Origin: Candidatus Aalborgicola bjergmarkensis
GTDB lineage: Bacteria; Pseudomonadota; Gammaproteobacteria; Burkholderiales; Burkholderiaceae_C
Assembly: GCA_016708725.1 (NCBI GenBank)
Contig: JADJFE010000017.1
Coordinates: 35,920-99,919 of the forward strand
Reading direction: 5' to 3'
DNA length: 64,000 nt
Part shown: positions 61,610-64,000 of the stretch, piece after piece
How positions within the stretch are numbered: the first letter of the stretch is position 1
Layout: each line of letters starts with the position of its first letter
The notes under the pieces: generated by a model
Databases searched by the model: none
The model's input: only the letters and a program-made list of their open reading frames with translations
Told to the model about the DNA's origin: nothing
Translations under genes and position numbers: made by a program

Positions 61610-63352
61610 ATGGGATTATTAAAACGAGTGTGGTGGTGTCTAGTTTTCCCTGTTGCACTGGTGGCTTGCGCCGCAGGTGGTGGACAGACGGGACATAAGG
61701 TGGATATTGCTGCTGGTCATTTGGAAATTGCGGAACGCCCTGTCTTGGCGCGGCACCACGGTGCTGTGGATTTGCTGTACTTTAATGCCAAAAATGAATT
61801 GATGTTGCGACCAGTCAGTGGTACTGAGTCCCTGCTGGGGAATGATGGGGCGGGTGCCAATGCGCGGCGGGCGTATGCGATGTTGCATACCGATGGTGAT
61901 GCATTGTATGCAGTGTGGTGGTCAAAGATAGCGAAAGAGGTAGAGGGGATTGGCAAACCTGGCCAAAAATTGGTTTATGCGCGCGTCTCACAGGATCGGG
62001 GGAAAACTTTTGGTCCAGCACAACGACTCAATGACGGGGGCGGTGCGTTTATCCCTGGCGTGGCTTCTAGCGGTCTGGGAGATGTGTATGTGATGTATAC
62101 CGACGAACGTTCTGGCGGCAAAGAGCTTGGTATCTACATGAATGTGTCCCACGATCATGGTGTGACCTGGAAAGCCAAGGATATCCAAATTAACAGCACG
62201 GAATCGATCGGCATGTCGCTCAATCCCATCATGGTGGCCGATGGGGAGCGCATCTATGTAGCATGGATGACTAGAGGAGTTGACAATCAGTTCAAGTTGT
62301 TTGTGCGCCAATCCAATGACCGGGGTGAGCATTGGTTGGATCCGGTATCGGCGTTAAGTTCGTCTCGCCAGCCTGATGCACACAAGTTGGTCAAAATTGG
62401 CAATACGTTGTTGTTGTGTTGGCTGGATACGGGGGAGGTAAGTTGCAACCGTTCTACCGATCAAAACCAATCGTGGAGCGAAAGTTTTGCAATTGAAAAT
62501 TCAACTGGTGCCGAGGGGCTTCTTATGGAAACTGACCCTAAAGGTCGGGTACATCTGCTGGTTGGCAAAAAGCCAGAGGGTGATATGTCGCGTGTCAACC
62601 TGTTCCATGCCGTGGCAGAAAATGCCGCCGAATTTTCGAGTTTGCAGCGTATAAGTGGAGGCACGCCACATGCAGCCAGCACAATTTTGCCGGTGATGGC
62701 ATTTGGTGATGATGGTTCGATACTGGTCTCCTGGGTGGATATGCGCTATGCGCGTCCAGTGATTGCTGCAAACTATTCAAAAGATGGCGGAGTTACTTGG
62801 TTGCCTGAAAATGTGGTGCTGGCCGGAAAGAAAGGGCAATACCACTTTTTCCCAACGGTTGCATATGCGGGCAATGGCATTTATCGCCTTGCATGGCAAG
62901 AAACTAGTAACCGCACGGAGCCGACGAGTGTTATCGGACAGCGGGAATTTGTTCCAGGTTCTCCAAGTGTCAGTATGCCAAGACCAGATATGGAGCGCCT
63001 CAAACAACGGGTGAATGAATTCTGGAATTTGCGTACCGAAGACAAATATGAGCAGATTTATGACTATATGGATCCTTTCTTTCGTGAGGCTAACACCCGC
63101 AAAGGTTATATCAGGTCCCAGGGATTGGTTAAATACTATAGCCATCGCATAACTGCTGAACCTACGCTGAATGGAATCACAGCATCCGTGCCATTGGCTT
63201 ATGCCTCTGAAGTGCCAGAAGTTTTTTTACAAGGAAAAAAGGTCGCTGTTCCCAAGCAGGAGGTTGAAATTAGCCATGAATGGATTTGGGTTGATGGTGA
63301 TTGGTTCCAGGTTTTTCGTGACTTCAAAAATGGGAGCTTTTTACCGCAATAA
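61610..63352 (+). CDS. BNR/sialidase-like propeller lipoprotein
   Basis: The 580-residue protein starts MGLLKRVWWCLVFPVALVACAAGGG with lipobox LVAC, so it is lipid-anchored after export. Asp-box-like repeats occur in the middle (SQDRGKTFGPAQRL; SHDHGVTWKAKDI; SNDRGEHWLDPV; STDQNQSWSESF; SKDGGVTWLPENV), each the turn of a sialidase-type beta-propeller. The Arg triad and nucleophile of true sialidases are not obvious. The last ~110 residues (LKQRVNEFWNLRTEDKYEQIYDYMDPFFREAN...) look like an NTF2-like domain. A binding or scaffold role at the cell surface is more likely than catalysis. Confidence 0.8.
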   Translation: MGLLKRVWWCLVFPVALVACAAGGGQTGHKVDIAAGHLEIAERPVLARHHGAVDLLYFNAKNELMLRPVSGTESLLGNDGAGANARRAYAMLHTDGDALYAVWWSKIAKEVEGIGKPGQKLVYARVSQDRGKTFGPAQRLNDGGGAFIPGVASSGLGDVYVMYTDERSGGKELGIYMNVSHDHGVTWKAKDIQINSTESIGMSLNPIMVADGERIYVAWMTRGVDNQFKLFVRQSNDRGEHWLDPVSALSSSRQPDAHKLVKIGNTLLLCWLDTGEVSCNRSTDQNQSWSESFAIENSTGAEGLLMETDPKGRVHLLVGKKPEGDMSRVNLFHAVAENAAEFSSLQRISGGTPHAASTILPVMAFGDDGSILVSWVDMRYARPVIAANYSKDGGVTWLPENVVLAGKKGQYHFFPTVAYAGNGIYRLAWQETSNRTEPTSVIGQREFVPGSPSVSMPRPDMERLKQRVNEFWNLRTEDKYEQIYDYMDPFFREANTRKGYIRSQGLVKYYSHRITAEPTLNGITASVPLAYASEVPEVFLQGKKVAVPKQEVEISHEWIWVDGDWFQVFRDFKNGSFLPQ

Positions 63353-63362
63353 TGGAGGCCAC

Positions 63363-63803
63363 TTGAGTACTAGCTATGAAACCGATGTAGTTGCATGGGC
63401 CAACGAACAAGCTGCGCTAATCCGTACGGGACGCTTTGATCAGCTCGATCTGACGAATATTGCTGAGGAGATTGAGGACGTGGGAAAAAGCGAACAGCGC
63501 GAATTGGCAAGTCGTATGGCTGTTCTCATGGCACATTTGCTCAAGTGGCAATACCAGCCAGAGAAGCGGGCAACGGGCAGTAGCCGGGCAAGGACGATCA
63601 AAGTGCAACGCAATGGCGTTATAAGCCGACTTGACGGAACACCAAGTCTCAAAACCAAATTGACTGATCCAAAATGGTGCAGCAATACATGGGACGACGC
63701 CGTGGGCATTGCCATCAAGGAAACTGGTCTGGATGTATTTCCCGATGCCTGCCCCTGGTCAATGCAGGATATTCTGACAGAGGGGTGGTTTCCTGAAGAT
63801 TAA
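63363..63803 (+). CDS. DUF29 family protein
   Basis: The 146-residue protein starts at a TTG with GGAGG seven bases upstream; longer ATG starts lie within the preceding gene. The DUF29 pattern is clear: YETDVVAWANEQAALIRTGRFDQLDLTNIAEEIEDVGKSEQRELASRMAVLMAHLLKWQYQPEKR. It continues to WDDAVGIAIKETGLDVFPDACPWSMQDILTEGWFPED. The family is helical, of unknown function, common in cyanobacteria and proteobacteria, often near mobile DNA. It lies 11 bp after the propeller lipoprotein. Confidence 0.88.
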   Translation: MSTSYETDVVAWANEQAALIRTGRFDQLDLTNIAEEIEDVGKSEQRELASRMAVLMAHLLKWQYQPEKRATGSSRARTIKVQRNGVISRLDGTPSLKTKLTDPKWCSNTWDDAVGIAIKETGLDVFPDACPWSMQDILTEGWFPED

Positions 63804-64000
63804 ACACGTATCGCACCGCCGGTTCAGTCGTCCTGGACGCGGTTGGTGTACCAGGGAAAAATGACGGACGGGTGTGTTGTATTTTTCATAATTTTCTTCC
63901 TGTAGCCCCCGCATGTTTGCTGCTGCTTGGCGAAACTCCTCCTGCTATTGATTTGCCTTCGCTGGTCGCGGCTGGATATTTGCTGACCACCGGAGGTTAC
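63804..64000 (+). other. end of window, no confident gene
   Basis: One plus-strand frame stays open to the window edge and reads PVAPACLLLLGETPPAIDLPSLVAAGYLLTTGGY near the end, which looks coding. No start or ribosome site was identified upstream and the rest is outside the window, so I make no call. Confidence 0.25.

Overview
The window looks like an accessory, mobile-element-rich stretch of a proteobacterial chromosome, probably beta- or gammaproteobacterial. This is inferred from an umuDC pair under a canonical LexA box, two P4-type integrases beside a tRNA-Pro(GGG) 3' end, an ISPpu7-like IS21 element, EAL/HDOD/GGDEF signalling genes and a CysZ-like EI24 gene. No rRNA, complete tRNA or CRISPR array was seen, so the species cannot be named.

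Layout. (1) 1-9.08 kb: a cut NADAR gene, a small lipoprotein, SOS-controlled umuDC, then a gene set resembling a phage satellite: terminase small subunit, helicase, archaeo-eukaryotic-type primase, AlpA, an unknown protein and a tyrosine integrase, ending at a 45-bp tRNA-Pro(GGG) 3' fragment (9034-9078). (2) 9.08-18.9 kb: a second, differently built element starts at the same attachment core and reads the other way. It has integrase B, three stacked terminators, AlpA, a hairpin-rich leader with an internal intrinsic terminator, and a tightly overlapping run of replication genes (DUF3102, CHC2 zinc finger, RepA-like ATPase, SSB, HTH). Its far end is damaged by an ISAs1-family insertion and a ParB-like relic. 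(3) 19.0-20.9 kb: a diverged copy of the integrase-upstream region joined to an IS607-family element with a truncated TnpB. (4) 20.9-22.6 kb: a two-gene ATPase plus PD-(D/E)xK-like cassette, a defence-system candidate. (5) 22.6-31.5 kb: a repeat cluster, an 1,828-residue Ser/Thr kinase / ATPase / histidine kinase fusion, and an NHL-propeller protein split by a frameshift.

(6) 31.7-49.3 kb: every recognisable gene is broken, mostly by single-base shifts. The genes include a receiver-GGDEF gene split by a 3,374-bp IS21-family element with a 5-bp target duplication, HDOD, a PemI/PemK relic, a lipoprotein, an IS4 transposase, a HAMP sensor kinase, EAL-HDOD, PAS-GGDEF-EAL, RsuA and EI24. This may be genuine decay or poorly corrected sequence. 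A 42-bp-armed palindromic repeat occurs three times across 22.8-38.8 kb. (7) 49.3-51.9 kb: an AT-rich region with DnaA-box-like and GGGAACA repeats, then an IS1182-family element that truncates a surface-protein gene.

(8) 51.9-64 kb: two paralogous secreted FN3/DUF4214 proteins, three generations of a DUF3782-like coiled-coil gene, two intact toxin-antitoxin pairs, a DUF1566 protein, an abundant-looking exported protein, a BNR-propeller lipoprotein and a DUF29 protein. Overall the window records repeated integration at one tRNA site, followed by IS insertion and deletion, next to c-di-GMP signalling genes that have been lost or are misread.
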